DNA from: Calycina herbarum
Taxonomy: Eukaryota > Ascomycota > Leotiomycetes > Helotiales > Pezizellaceae
DNA length: 64,000 nucleotides
Reading direction: 5' to 3'
NCBI GenBank assembly: GCA_001414485.1
Contig: LLEY01000195.1
Coordinates: forward strand, 1 to 64,000
Position numbers and translations under genes: made by a program
The notes under the pieces: generated by a model
What the model was told of the DNA's origin: nothing
The model's input: the letters and a program-made list of their open reading frames with translations, nothing else
Database searches by the model: none
Shown: in pieces, positions 11,100 through 23,069 of the stretch
Position numbering within the stretch: the first letter of the stretch is position 1
Layout of the letters: each line of letters begins with the position of its first letter

Positions 11100-12754
11100 A
11101 AACCAGGGAAAAGGTAGAGCAAGCAAGCTAGAGAGGGTCCGGAATGATCTCGGTTACTATATTTGGCAAAAGGCCCCCAGTTTGAGCTTGGCGGGACTTA
11201 CAGTACGGGCTGTACACGTTGGTGCCTGGCCAGGATGTGGACATCAGGAGATGGCTAGAGTGATTGGAGGAGGGCTGGTTAAGCTAGCATGGGGTGGGGC
11301 GTCTCAAAACAACACGCTTTCCTGTGAGCTGGAATATTCCTTGCGGTTTTACTACACGAGTTTCCTCTTCTGGTAATCGCCTTAAGCATGTTTACTTAAT
11401 TGGGAAGTCTTCTCGAAACCTTCCGGATCCACTAAAAATCAACTACGTAGCATAACGATGTACAGCCCATCCATCTGGACGACCTAATTCACCTTTGGAT
11501 AATTCACGCTGGAGACTCAGCCTGCAAATACGAGGTGGGCCTCTCGAGACAGGGTTCCTCTTGACCCGTCAGCGGTTCTGAAGCTTTCCTGCCTATCGAG
11601 ACATGGGGCTATGATCTGTTAATACTATAACTCGGCGTGGCCGAGATAGTCGTTAGGTGTTTTATTACATTTGGGGGACATTTCACAGATACGCGGCTAT
11701 TTGTAGACTCTGTATATAGCTAGAAGGAGAGCAGGGGATAGCAGATGCAAATCGCAAATCCTGTCTGAAGTGCGTAGTAGGACAGGTATATAAGAAGTCT
11801 TCATCTCCCCATCTATATTCTACATCTAATTGCTAGATTTCAAAAACGCTCTCCACGTATTTGCTCCACGCTTAAGATGGCCACCTTCATTTCTTACGTT
11901 CTGAAACTACCAAACGCTAGTAACCGGAAGCTATCCAAGTTTATTTCTAAGAAACCCAACCCTCCTGAAAATTACTTGTAGATCGAATTAAGTGATGTGC
12001 TAGTTGAAATGCTGCCTGCGCCTAGAGGAGTAATAAGCGAAAAGAACTAGCAAGCCACAGCTGCTAGTGAGGGCATAGCTCGAGGTGCTTAAGTTATGTG
12101 TTCAATCCCACATACTACTGTCGCTATCTTTGTCTGACAAAATAGTAGACTTGACATTAGCAAATAAAGGACTAGGTATAAAAAGTAATGATCAAGTTTC
12201 AGATGACATTATCTTTGCTAGTAGCGGCTATGGTACGTGAGCTAGAGTTTATAGGCGTAGTAAAGAGAATTCTTACCCACTAGTACTATAGATAAATCGA
12301 ACACACTAGATAGCGATAGTATTTTTAATATTAGAAACGCTTGTTATATTCTAGATAGTAGACCGCCTAGTAACCATCTATTGAAACTGGAAAGACAGCA
12401 ACCAATTTCTAATCACACAACTAAGAAACATGACAAGATAAACATTTTTATCAATAACAACAAGGCACCGTGGGTTTCTAAACGACAGAGAGCTAAGTCT
12501 CCCCTCTCCGATAGAATAGCCTTATACTACGATAAAAAACGACAGCTGCGTTCCCCTTCATCAATTGTAGAGAACGAAAAAGACGACGAGGCTTTTAGTA
12601 TTCAGACTTACAGCGACCTTGGTAGTATTGCCAGAACCACTCCTGTACTTGAACCTGCTCACCTAGTAGACTCTAATATATGCCTACAGGCGACCGACGA
12701 CGGTGGCCTAGATTAGGAGGTCCGCTAAATCATTAGCAAAGAGGTTATTGATAG
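11100..12754 (+). pseudogene. Chromodomain-gene repeat, copy B, 5' part (RIP-decayed)
   Basis: This is an inverted counterpart of copy A. It carries the conserved 5' flank, a decayed N-terminal exon near 11877 (ATGGCCACCTTCATTTC) and a surviving open segment at 12381-12716 with SKRQRAKSPLSDRI and RSPSSIVENEKDD, matching copy A. Many CAG/CAA and TGG codons have become stops. The chromodomain codons are interrupted at 12759 by the chromovirus, and the gene continues at 19724. Confidence 0.8.
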
Positions 12755-12759
12755 TGTAA

Positions 12760-13199
12760 TGTCACGAATCACGTGTGAACATGTGATGAGTGAAGACCAG
12801 GCGGCGCCCTGACAGGTTAAGCACTATCGGAAACTCTTATAAGCAGAAAGAGGGATCCTTAGACTAGCTAAGCGATCCATGGATTTACTTTGGTAAGGAG
12901 GCATCACGTGACCTAGTCGCCTAAGTCGCCTAAGTCGCCTGTCGACTAAAGCGATCAGGGCGAGCGACTAGAGCGACTGGAATAGGAGACTACAGTTCTA
13001 TATTTGACTGACATGTCTGCTATTAGATAGGAGCTTCGTGCTTAACTTTAGTTATTAATCTTATTATCTTATTTAATATCTTTAATATAAGTAACGAGTT
13101 CACTTCTAAGTAAACAACCCGGCGTATCTGTACTTCTTACTTATATACTAACCTTCGAGACTTAGTCATCTTTGTTTAGTTTGTTTAAGTTTTATTATA
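12760..13199 (+). repeat. Chromovirus 5' LTR (440 bp)
   Basis: It starts TGTCACGAATC and ends TTTTATTATA, where the 3' copy has TTTCGTTACA. It contains short GTCGCCTAA repeats. Its 3' half carries many more C-to-T and G-to-A changes than the matching part of the 3' LTR. Confidence 0.9.
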
Positions 13200-16100
13200 C
13201 TTTAAGTACCTACTTAGAAGTTCAGTCGCTATAGCTCTAACAACCCCCGCCGCAGCAGCTAGCTCGAATACTAGTCGAGTCAACGTTATAGGAACATCTA
13301 GAAGTGTAACTAGAAGGACACCTACTGGTACACAGTTAACTAGGAACGACGACAATATTAGTATACCGGACGCCTCTAAGCCCTACAATGTCGAAGCACT
13401 TAAGTCTATTAAAGTCAAGATACTAGATACGTATCATAGGAAGCGAAAGGAACTCGACTTATTCCTTCTCTAAATAGACATCTACTTTAACTTTAACTCC
13501 GATAAGTTTAAAGGTAATTATAATTCACAAACTATCTTTACTATCTCCTATCTTAGAGGAGTAGTATTAGAATAGGCCTAGCTATACTTAGAAGACTTCT
13601 TTAAGAATAAGAATAAAGATAGAAAGATAGAATTAACTAAGATTATATTTAAATCTTAGAGAGGATTTAAGGTAACTATTAGGAAAGTCTTTAAAGACTT
13701 TGATATAATCTAAACAGCTATATATAAGCTTTTAGAATTATACTAGACTAGATTAGTAATAGATTATACTAATAAATTTTAACGTTATAGAATAAGATTA
13801 GAGTAGGATACTATCGCTCTTATAGAACTCTTTTATAGAGGATTAAAGGTATATATCTATAAAGAAATAGCTAAATAGAATATATAATTCTTAACTATTA
13901 TAGGTATAATTAAAGAAGTTATCTAGCTAGATAACTGTCTATACGAATTTAGAAAGAGTAACCCTAGGCACGGGGAAAAGAGTAAAGGGTTAGGAAAGTA
14001 GAAGCACTCTTACGCTAGTAAACATAGTAAGGAGGTAAATACTACGTAAAAGAAAACCTTTCTAAAGAAAGAAGGACTTTCCTAGAAGGAGCGAAATCGT
14101 CGACGCGAGTAGAACTTGTGTTATAATTATAGCCTACCAGGTTATAGAGTAAATAAGTATAGTAAGAAGAAAGACTCTAAGAGAAAGAAATAAATTAATA
14201 CTACTATTTAATAATAGGTAGCCTTAACCGATCGTATTAAACTTATAGATAAGGAGCTTAAAGTACGAGGATATAGAACCTAGGTTAAAAATAATAAAGG
14301 AATCAGTAGTATATAAGATACTAATAATAATAAGGATCTATTTCTTAAGAAATATTATAATATATAATCAGTAATAGAAGTTAAGCAACCTTTCTAAATA
14401 GAATACAAATCACTGCTATTAACTAGTTCTTTAGAGACATTAGACTTATCTTCTAGTTTAAAAGGAGAAATAAGAAATAAAGACCCTAAAGTTAGAGAAA
14501 CTTAGGCTTTTCTTAGAACCTTTAAATAAGGAAATTAATAGGTATATATTAATAACTAGAAACCAGACTTCTAGAGTCCTTATATAATATAAGAAGTTAA
14601 CCTAACTATCTTAATAATATATATAGTTATAAGAAATAACTCTAAAACAATTACTTTAGTTAGCCTAATTACTAGGTAAGAAACTATTAAGGATAAAGAA
14701 CCTATATACGACTAACTACGAATTAAGAAACCTACTTATCCTAAGGTTAGAGATGTATAAAGAGTATACGATATTTTAAAAGAAACTAGTATATAGACGT
14801 AGTAAGTTCTAATAGAATTTAAAGAATAAATCAAAACCCTATTTCATAGAATAGTACCTAAAGACGTTATACTAGGGAAGTTTAAACGATATATTATAGT
14901 TATATTAATTAGAAATAATAGGTTAGTATTTAGAAAATACGACTTATAATAACTGTTTAGTATACTATTCTAGGAGTAAAGAGAGTTCGATATAAATAGA
15001 TAAGCTAAAACGGAATCGGAAGAATTATTCTATCTATTAAAAAGAGAACTATAGTTTATAAAAATAATTTAGGAAATAATAGTATAATAGATATAATATA
15101 AACTAAGTCTAACCTTAGACTAGTTATTATAGAAACGGTTTAAAGGAATATTACTAGAACCTACTAGAATAGTAGAATATTATTAGATATATAAAGTAGT
15201 ATTATTAGATAAAGAAGGAGTAGTATTCTTTCCTTAGTCCTAGATTTAGGTAGTTAAGGAAAAGAACTTAAGAGATTATATATTTAAGGTTTACTATATA
15301 AAACCAGAGATAAGTATACTAAAGGCTACTTTAGATTATCTATATATAGGAGAACTATAGTCTATAGAAGCTATTATAGAAAACAGTTATAAATAGATCT
15401 AATATAATTATAATAAAATACTAAAATAATTTATAAAAGGAATTCCTAGGATAATAGGAATCCTAGAATATAGATTAATATATAAGGTAGTATATGCTAA
15501 TAAGGAAAGAGTAAGATTCTTTCTATAGTATAAGGATGAAGAAAGACGAAGTTATAATTATAAAAATCGATCCTTTAAAGTCTAATATATTAAAGCAAAG
15601 TTAGACGCTATGTTAGGAGAAAAACAGTTAGTAATAACTATAGAAATAAAGAGGAAAAAGTTATAAGTTATAATAGACTTAGAAGTAATAAGTAACTTTA
15701 TCTCTCTAATAGCTTATAAGAAGCTGAACGTTCTAATTAAAGGGATAAGACTATATCGACTAGGAGTAGTTAATAGAATAGATGTTATATATTAAAATAG
15801 GATTATTAATTAGTAAACTATTCTAATAAGAATTAATATTAAAGAATACTACTTAGATATATAATTTAATATTATTAAAATAGGAAGTAAGGAAGTAATA
15901 CTTAGTATATTATAGATTTAGGAACATAATCTAGAAATCGATTAGAAAGCTAGAATAATAACTTTTAGTTAATATAAATATAAGGACTTATATTTATAAC
16001 TTTAAGACTAGAATAAGGTTAGCGCTACCTCTTTTAAAGTACTAGAACACCTTGTCTAGGGTCCTCTACAGGTTAGTAAGAAAGCTGATAATGAAATACC

Positions 16101-19100
16101 TATGTAGTATAGAGAATTTAAGGCTTTGTTTAAAAACCTAGAAGATTTACAAGCCTTGCTAGAACATTGCTTATAGGATTATAAGATTAAATTAAAAGAG
16201 GGTTATTATCTCTTAAAGTAGAAGCTTCGGTTATATAACTAGAAAAGCCTATAGAGAATAGAAAGTTATATAAAAGAAGGTATTAAGAAGGGATATATTA
16301 GAAGGTCTAAGTTATTAATTACCTTAAATATACTTATTATTAAAAAGAAAGACGACCTAGATAGGAGAGTATATATTAATTATTAGGAAGTAAATCACGC
16401 TATAGTTAAGGACGCTTATCTACTGCTACCTAGCTAATACTTACGGGATAAGTTAGATAAGGTAGTACGATTTATAAAATTAGATTAACAAAACGCTTAT
16501 AGACTTATATAAATAAAAGCTAGAGACGAATAGAAGATAGTATTTACCTTATTATTAGGCTTTTATAAATATATAGTTATGCTATTTAGACTTTATAACG
16601 TACTAGCTATATATTAGAGATAAAATAATAATATTTTAGGAGATCTTTTAGGTATAATAGTAATCTATTACCTAGATAATATCTTAATCTTCTTAGAAAA
16701 AGAAGAAGAATATAAAGGATATATTAAAGAGGTTTTATAATAACTTATAAAAGTAAACTCTTAGTTGAAACTCTTAAAATACGAGTTTAGAGTAACTTAG
16801 ACACTTTTCCTAGGATAGGTATTTAGCCTAGGAAAAATAGAAATAGATCTAGTAAAGATCTAAGACATTTTAAACTAGAAATTACTAGAGAATGTAAAAG
16901 ATATATAGTCCTTTCTTAGATTTATAAACTTCTACTATCTGTTTATATAAGACTATATAAAGATTACTAAACTAATAATAGTACTAGTTAAAAAAGCTAT
17001 TAAATTTATTTAGAATAAATAGGCTAAAGACGCTTTTTAAAAGATTAAAACAAGGTTTATAGAAAAACTAAGTATAATTAAAATAGATACCTTAGATATA
17101 TTAGTAGATATGATTTACCTATAACTAAATAAAAAGGGAAAACTTATACTTATTATATATTATTTAAAAACATTTAACCTAGTATAATAAAACTATAGTA
17201 TATTTAATAAAGAGTTACTTATTATAGTATTAGCTTTAGAATACTAGAGAATTTATTTATAGCTAGTAAAATACCTAGTTATAGTTTTATCTAACTACGA
17301 GAACCTTAAGACGTTTATAATAACTAAGGAACTTATAACTAGACAATTAGCTAGATAGTTAGAGATATTAGAAGGATTTAATATTATTATTTAACATATA
17401 AAGAGAACGTTAAATACTTAAGCTAATACTCTTAGCCGAAAACCTAGATATAAGAGAAACAAAGAGTATAAGAAGATTATAATCTTAAAAACTCTTAAGA
17501 ATAGAGACTTAGTATCTACTATATATAAAATAGTAGTAACGAATAACATCTAGATAGATAAAATTTAGAATATATACAAAGGTTATAACTAGTACGTGAA
17601 AGGGAAGTTATAGGTCCCTAGCTTATATATAAAAGAATTTATATAAGAATACTATACTACGCCTACTTATAGCTACTAAGGAATTCGTAGAACCCTCTAG
17701 AGAATAAGACAATACTACTATATTAATCGGTTATCTATAATAGTTAAGAAGGTAATAGCGGAATATAATACCTATACTAGGAATAAGGCTTTCTACTATA
17801 CTCCTTATAGATAGATAAATACTACTCTAATACTATAGATACCTTAGAAATTAGTATCTTAGGATTTTATTATTAAACTACCAAAATCTAAAGATCTAAT
17901 AATAGGAGTTAAGTATAACTTGATCCTAGTTATTATAGAACGGCTTATGAAATACATAATTCTAGTACTATATATAGAATTAAGTACAGCTAAGGAATTA
18001 GTATTCGTATTCTTAAAAGAAGTAGTTTCAAGATATAGACTACCTAAAGAGATACTCTTAGATAGAGACAAGCTCTTTACCTCGAAATTTTAGATTGCTC
18101 TTATAGAACGATTAGGTATGAAAAGAAAGCTTTCTATAGCTTTTTACTCTTAAACAAATAGAAGAAACGAATAGATAAATCAAGTAGTTAAAATATACTT
18201 TTATTATTATATAAACTACTAGTAAAACAACTAGGTAGAACTGCTACCTTTAATATAATTTGCCTATAATAGTTCAGTAACGGAAACAACACTTGTTACA
18301 CCATTCTACGCTAACTTTAGATATGAATTATCAGTGTATCGAGAACTATTACCTACAACTATTAATAACTAACTTACTTATATTTAAGTCTCGAAAATAA
18401 AAAATCTATATAAGGAACTTATAGAGGACCTACAATTTATAGTAGAAAGAAACACGTACTACTACAACAAACGACGTAGTTAGGAGCTAACGCTAAAAGA
18501 GGGGGATAAAGTCTACTTAGTACGAAAGAACATTAACACAAAAAGACTAAGTAATAAACTAGATTATAAAAAACTTAGACCGTTTAAAATTAAACGAGTT
18601 AAGAGACCTTTAAATTATAAATTAGCGCTACTAAAAATAATAAACATCTACCTAGTATTCTATATATCCTTACTCGAACTAGCACCACCGGGAGCACCAC
18701 CAGCCCCATTTATAGAAATTCAACTAGTTAATCCAAACGCCGAATATAAAGTCGAAAGGATTCTTAACTATAAGATTATTAGAGGCAAGATCAAGTACTT
18801 AATCAAATAGTTGGATTACCTACACTCAGAAAACACTTGGGAACCCAGAAAGAACTTTTAACATTGCTTCCTACTAGGCCCGAAAAGCTTTTTCTTAGGC
18901 CTGATAGGCCGTCTCCTCCTCGACCCGCAGACGGCGTTTCTACGCGTCAAGAGATTCCCATTCAAAAGTTAAGGGCATTCGATTTTACTCCTCGACATTA
19001 CAAGTTTTACCCTTCCTAGTATACTCAGAACATTTCTTACTCCCGGCAATAGATACACATCGGCGGCCGGACGTGGAAGTAAGACAGCGAGTATAAGGGG

Positions 19101-19278
19101 ACATTTCGGATCCTACTCGATCGATACGGAGGGCGTTGTTGATACGATTTTGTTTTAGTTTATCTTTTGCAGATGGTGTTGTTGAAAGCATTATGGCAAG
19201 AGAGGGCCGATAGCCTTCTAACAGTATTTCTTAGGTCGTACTTAAGCGTAGGGACACGCTAAGCTAAGAAGGGGATAG

Positions 19279-19718
19279 TGTCACGAATTACGTGTGAACA
19301 TGTGATAAGTGAAGACCAGGCGGCGCCCTAACAGGTTAAGCACTATCGGAAACTCTTATAAGCAGAAAGAGGGATCCTTAGACTAGCTAAGCGATCCATG
19401 GATTTACTTTGGTAAGGAGGCATCACGTGACCTAGTCGCCTGAGTCGCCTGAGTCGCCTGTCGACTGAAGCGATCAGGGCGAGCGACTAGAGCGACTGGA
19501 ATAGGAGACTACAGTTCTATATGAGACTGGCATGTCTGCTATTAGATAGGAGCTTCGTGCTCAACTTTAGTTATCAATCTTATCATCTTGTTTGACATCT
19601 TTGATACAAGTAACGAGTTCACTTCCAAGTGAACAACCCGGCGCATCTGTACTTCTTACCTGCATACCAACCTTCGAGACTTAGTCATCTTTGTTTAGTT
19701 CGTTTGAGTTTCGTTACA
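19279..19718 (+). repeat. Chromovirus 3' LTR (440 bp)
   Basis: It starts TGTCACGAATTACG after GGGGATAG and ends GTTTCGTTACA. It is the same length as the 5' LTR but much less RIP-mutated. Confidence 0.9.
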
Positions 19719-19723
19719 TGTAA

Positions 19724-20250
19724 CCCACTTCTTGGTAGACTAGACCCTGACACTACTTCCTGAGTACTCGCTAGAGTATGCAAAGGAGCTGGTTGGTAAA
19801 TTTGAGGACCGCCTTCGAGCATAATGCAAGGCTAAGAACGGGCTAAGGGGGGCTGGTTTGAAGCGAAAAGGGAGAGGGGCGACTAGAAATGCTGATGCGT
19901 AACACAAGAAACCAGGACGCCAGCCCTAGAAGCAGGAGTGAGTGCAAAGTCAGTTAGGATGGTCAAGTACCTCTGTATAGAGCAGATTTGAGTGGAAAGA
20001 CGGACGATTATATCTAATCTTCTGCCCCTAATTATAGTTTTGTAGAATTTTGACAAGGGACTTTTAGCATAGTTTAAGAAATATTACTATTGCCTAATAT
20101 TTACCTCAGCTTGTTTAGAAAATATACTCGTCTTTCGATGTGAACATATTTGTTATTGCTCACATCGATATATTAAGTGTCCGTTAGTAGCACTTTCTGC
20201 GGCGTTGGGATCATACGATGAATGATTGGGTATCTTTTGTATAGTAGGGT
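19724..20250 (+). pseudogene. Chromodomain-gene repeat, copy B, 3' part
   Basis: The end of the chromodomain and the basic tail resume right after the TGTAA duplication (KELVGKFEDRLRA at about 19785-19823), interrupted by stops. The same 3' flank as in copy A follows, up to about 20250. Confidence 0.8.
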
Positions 20251-20274
20251 TATACCCTAGGAAGAGACTCGGTC

Positions 20275-20745
20275 AGGTGACCTTAGTTGCTACGACAACT
20301 AGGACTGGTTGTCACATATACAATGACTAGCAGCTTCCTCTACTAGATAATATAAAATACTAGGAAAAATAAGGAAGTTACCCTGGCTAGGAATTCTGCC
20401 GAATTTGGCCGAACTTAATTAGTAGCATTTTCTGCCTGTCTCAAAACTTACCTATTATGCTAGGCTCTGCTGAAGTAGGTTAGCGGCTTTTTCTGCTATT
20501 CTTCAAATTTACAAATTCTACTATATTCTACTGGATCAGGTTAGAGGTTTTTCTGCCATTCCTAAAATTTACTAATTCTGCTGTATTCTGCCGGATCAGG
20601 TTAGCGGCCTTTTCTGCCAGTCTCAAAATTTGCCGATTCCCCCGGATTCTGTCGGGCTCGGTGAGTGGCCTTTCTACCAGATTCTACTAGCTTAGGTTAG
20701 CGGCCGCCTGTGCTAGCTTTGACAGACGCTCACCACGTAATATCT
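20275..20745 (-). repeat. Long copy of the GGCAGAAAA-type dispersed repeat
   Basis: On the minus strand it begins GGTGAGCGTCTGTCAAAG and contains about five degenerate units with GGCAGAAAA and CTAACCT at roughly 60-bp spacing. It ends GTCATTGTATATGTGAC. It has the same block order as the short copy at 4395-4560. Confidence 0.65.
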
Positions 20746-21451
20746 GTGACGGTTCTAACCGTCACTATACATCATATCAGCCCCTGACTGAGACTCGGCT
20801 AATGGCGTGGCTTGGCGCAACCTCCTGCATTCAAGAGCCTCCAGCTCCTAGGCTTCTGTCCTTTCTTCTCTTCTCTCCTTAGCTTAGAATCCTCGTATAG
20901 ACAATTCCACGGTGTCAATCTCACTATTCGTGATACCTGACGTAGTCGTGCACTTGCGCGGTCCATCAGCTGTGCGTGTCGTCATACTACTAGAGAGTCT
21001 TCTGCCGCAGATGTATTATGTCACGGCTAATATTAGTTGTATTACTAGAGGCGAAAGAAAAGGTGTTCTTCTAATAATACTTGATATATAAATAAATTAA
21101 AGAAAGATAACTATAAAAGAGTAGCGCTATCAAGTACCTCTTTATTTATTTCCCTTATTCGAGACTATTATGTATAACAGAATAATGGTCTATACAGGCC
21201 TTCGTGGTTGGATGTTCGGAACATAGTGATGACTTGTAGCTAGTACATGCCCTTTGATAAAGTATCGATGCTTCCTCATACTCCTGTCTATTCTAAAGAA
21301 GATACGTAAGACAGTAGACACTTGTGAGCGTGTCGGGGTGCGTCTTGCCGAGCACCTCTTCCTTGATCTCGAGCGTCTAGCGGTTCATGGCCTCGGCCTC
21401 CGCGTACTTGCCCTGGCTGTCAAGCACAAGAGCGAGGTTACTCATGGTCGT
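20746..21451. other. LTR-like and decayed sequence without genes
   Basis: TGTGACGGTTCTAACCGTCA near 20750, followed by a CT-rich region near 20880, resembles an LTR start and U3/R, but I find no matching end. The rest is AT-rich. Confidence 0.35.
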
Positions 21452-21642
21452 TGTGATAGAACTCACAGTCCTGTCTGGGAGCGGCCCTGCATGCTTGGCA
21501 CTGGGACTCGCTTAGGACAGACCTTTCTGTCAGCTGCTATATATAAACTCGAGTCCCTCGCACCCTCTTCCTTCTGTAGCTTTGAATTCTCAATTCTACT
21601 CTTGATCTCATTGCGCTGTAGCCCCAGGTTTATGTTGTCACA
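21452..21642 (+). repeat. Putative solo LTR (191 bp)
   Basis: It starts TGTGATAG and ends TTGTCACA, so it has TGTGA/TCACA ends. A TATATATAAA box lies in the middle, followed by a CT-rich stretch as in fungal LTR promoters. No clear target duplication is seen. Confidence 0.45.
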
Positions 21643-21817
21643 AGAGTTTCTTTAACCGAGAATGATAATTGCGCGCAATTTCAGGGCGAGGTAAAGCGTT
21701 ATATTATACTAGGAGTCAAAGTTGTCGATTAGAGTGCCCTCGAATTGCAATGTTAGTAGTAGCCTGTGAAGTGAAATGTATACTAGGCTTTATATCTAGA
21801 TCAATTGAGGCCATTAT

Positions 21818-22012
21818 TGTAACCGTGTGGAGTGAACCACTGCTTGCTGTGATGAATACGGAGTCAAACGGAAACTGCTATATAGAGCGAACAACTAAGT
21901 GAGGAAGGAAGAGAGTTCCAGAGGAACAGAAGCTTATATACAGGATGCCAACAGCACGCACGTGCCGTGCTGCTACACGTGATCTGCCCCCAATTCCTCC
22001 AACTCCGTAACA
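21818..22012 (-). repeat. Solo LTR of the gypsy family at 4171
   Basis: It is the reverse complement of the 4171-4364 LTR in order and length: TGTAACCGTGTGGAGT at one end and CTCCGTAACA at the other, with shared GAGTCAAACGGAAACTG. No internal region adjoins it and no target duplication is evident. Confidence 0.8.
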
Positions 22013-22238
22013 TCTTAAACGTCATAGCTATACGAAGTAAATCGAAGAATCACCATAACAAGCTCTCGCAACGTGGCGTCCTCCTCGGCAGTCCACCTCT
22101 TTGCTGTGTTACGCCTAACAGATCCTTGCGGCTGGTCCATATTGCTCGCTTAGCACGTTTGGTGAGTAACAAGCAAATCGGGGCATGACTTCGAGTGAGA
22201 TAAAATGGGAAGGCCGAAAGAAATGCACTATATTTACC
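22013..22238. other. Short intergenic stretch, nothing recognised
   Basis: It lies between the solo LTR and the 3' end of the hydrolase gene. No coding signal is seen. Confidence 0.5.
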
Positions 22239-23069
22239 CTAGATTGGAGATGCAAAGCTCTGAGGCACAGCAGATGAAGGCCTGTTTAGTTCGAAGCCCG
22301 GTTCTCGGTCTGATATTGCCAATCCAGACAAGCGCTCGAATGGCTTTAGAGATGCATGCATGTCAAAGCTGCCCTTGGTTGTAGTTTCCAGTAACGAGAT
22401 CAGACCTGATGCTTTGTGGCAGTCACCTTGTGCATTGGGGCAGTGGTGGGAGCCATTGAACCACATAACCTTGCAATTGGAACGTTGGAAGTGGTTGTCT
22501 AGTAATTTTCGGCTTTTCCGTCCGTGGGGGTCGATGGTACCATGTAAGTGAACTGAAGGGAGGCTTAAAAGGGACACCTCAGGCGGACCGCTACCCTCGC
22601 GCTTTCCTGTCGGTGGCTCAGCACAAGTCATCAAAGCATCTGAGTAGTCGGCGCAGATGAAGATGCCAAATCTCAGCTTGGGGAACCAAGGGAGCATGCC
22701 AGCACGTTGCTGTAGCAAAAGCATTGTACCAACAATGGCGCCCTGAGAAAAAGCCAACATTCCATCCACCTCCTTCGCCCTCACATTGGCTATGTCGCCC
22801 CCTTGTATCGTATCGACCGCTGCACGAATGAGGTCTTGAATCTGTCCAATCTCTTCCTCGCGCCTTCGCCCGGAAACACTGAACCACGAGTAGTACGGAC
22901 CAGCGCCTGCAAACATGGGCAGCATGCCTGGTCCAGCGCTCGAGGCTATTGGGGCATTGACGTAGACGAACTCATACTCATCTCCAAGGCATGCCCGAAG
23001 CTTGGCCGTTTGCGTCTCGAAGATCTGTTGGTTCGATCCTGCGCCATGTAGACATAATAGTAGCGGCAT
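22239..23069 (-). CDS. FSH1/LovG-like serine hydrolase, probable polyketide-releasing thioesterase
   Basis: An uninterrupted 276-aa frame starts MPLLLCLHGAG at 23069. It belongs to the FSH family of alpha/beta hydrolases. The early LCLHGAG strand and oxyanion loop, the nucleophile Ser108 in AFSQG, Asp180 in HGTIDPHG and His208/209 in NGSHHCP form the expected triad. LovG, a family member, releases the chain from the HR-PKS LovB in lovastatin biosynthesis. Both PKSs nearby end in ACP with no thioesterase or reductase domain, so a trans-acting release enzyme fits (inference). An AG just upstream (TTTGCAG before GATTCCAACG) leaves room for a short unrecognised 5' exon. It lies about 3.5 kb from PKS 1 with a Tc1 transposon between. 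Confidence 0.85.
   Translation of the reverse strand: MPLLLCLHGAGSNQQIFETQTAKLRACLGDEYEFVYVNAPIASSAGPGMLPMFAGAGPYYSWFSVSGRRREEEIGQIQDLIRAAVDTIQGGDIANVRAKEVDGMLAFSQGAIVGTMLLLQQRAGMLPWFPKLRFGIFICADYSDALMTCAEPPTGKREGSGPPEVSLLSLPSVHLHGTIDPHGRKSRKLLDNHFQRSNCKVMWFNGSHHCPNAQGDCHKASGLISLLETTTKGSFDMHASLKPFERLSGLAISDREPGFELNRPSSAVPQSFASPI

Larger units (their letters stand above)
12760..19718 (+). mobile_element. Complete RIP-mutated Ty3/gypsy chromovirus
   Basis: It is 6959 bp with two 440-bp LTRs (12760-13199 and 19279-19718), flanked by the 5-bp duplication TGTAA (12755-12759 and 19719-19723). Readable remnants in order are gag (13250-13900, KILDTYHRKRKELDLFL); RT (about 16200-16740), whose active-site box reads YLDN; RNase H near 17150-17400; integrase (17860-18200, KLPKSK, RLPKEILLDRD); and a C-terminal chromodomain (18735-18850, YKVERILNYK, then ENTWEP). 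The chromodomain places it among chromoviruses. Hundreds of TAG/TAA codons and extreme TpA richness point to RIP, so it is dead. Confidence 0.92.

Noticed and set aside
10372..11376. Overlapping open frames in the inverted-repeat spacer
   Set aside because: The frames overlap on both strands, have no known domain, and parts are duplicated flank sequence. There is too little support for a gene.
17859..18071. Minus-strand open frame within the chromovirus
   Set aside because: It is antisense to the integrase remnant and is a by-product of RIP-altered base composition.
20746..21000. Possible LTR starting TGTGACGGTTC
   Set aside because: No matching CA end, partner LTR or target duplication was found, so it is described only as part of a region.
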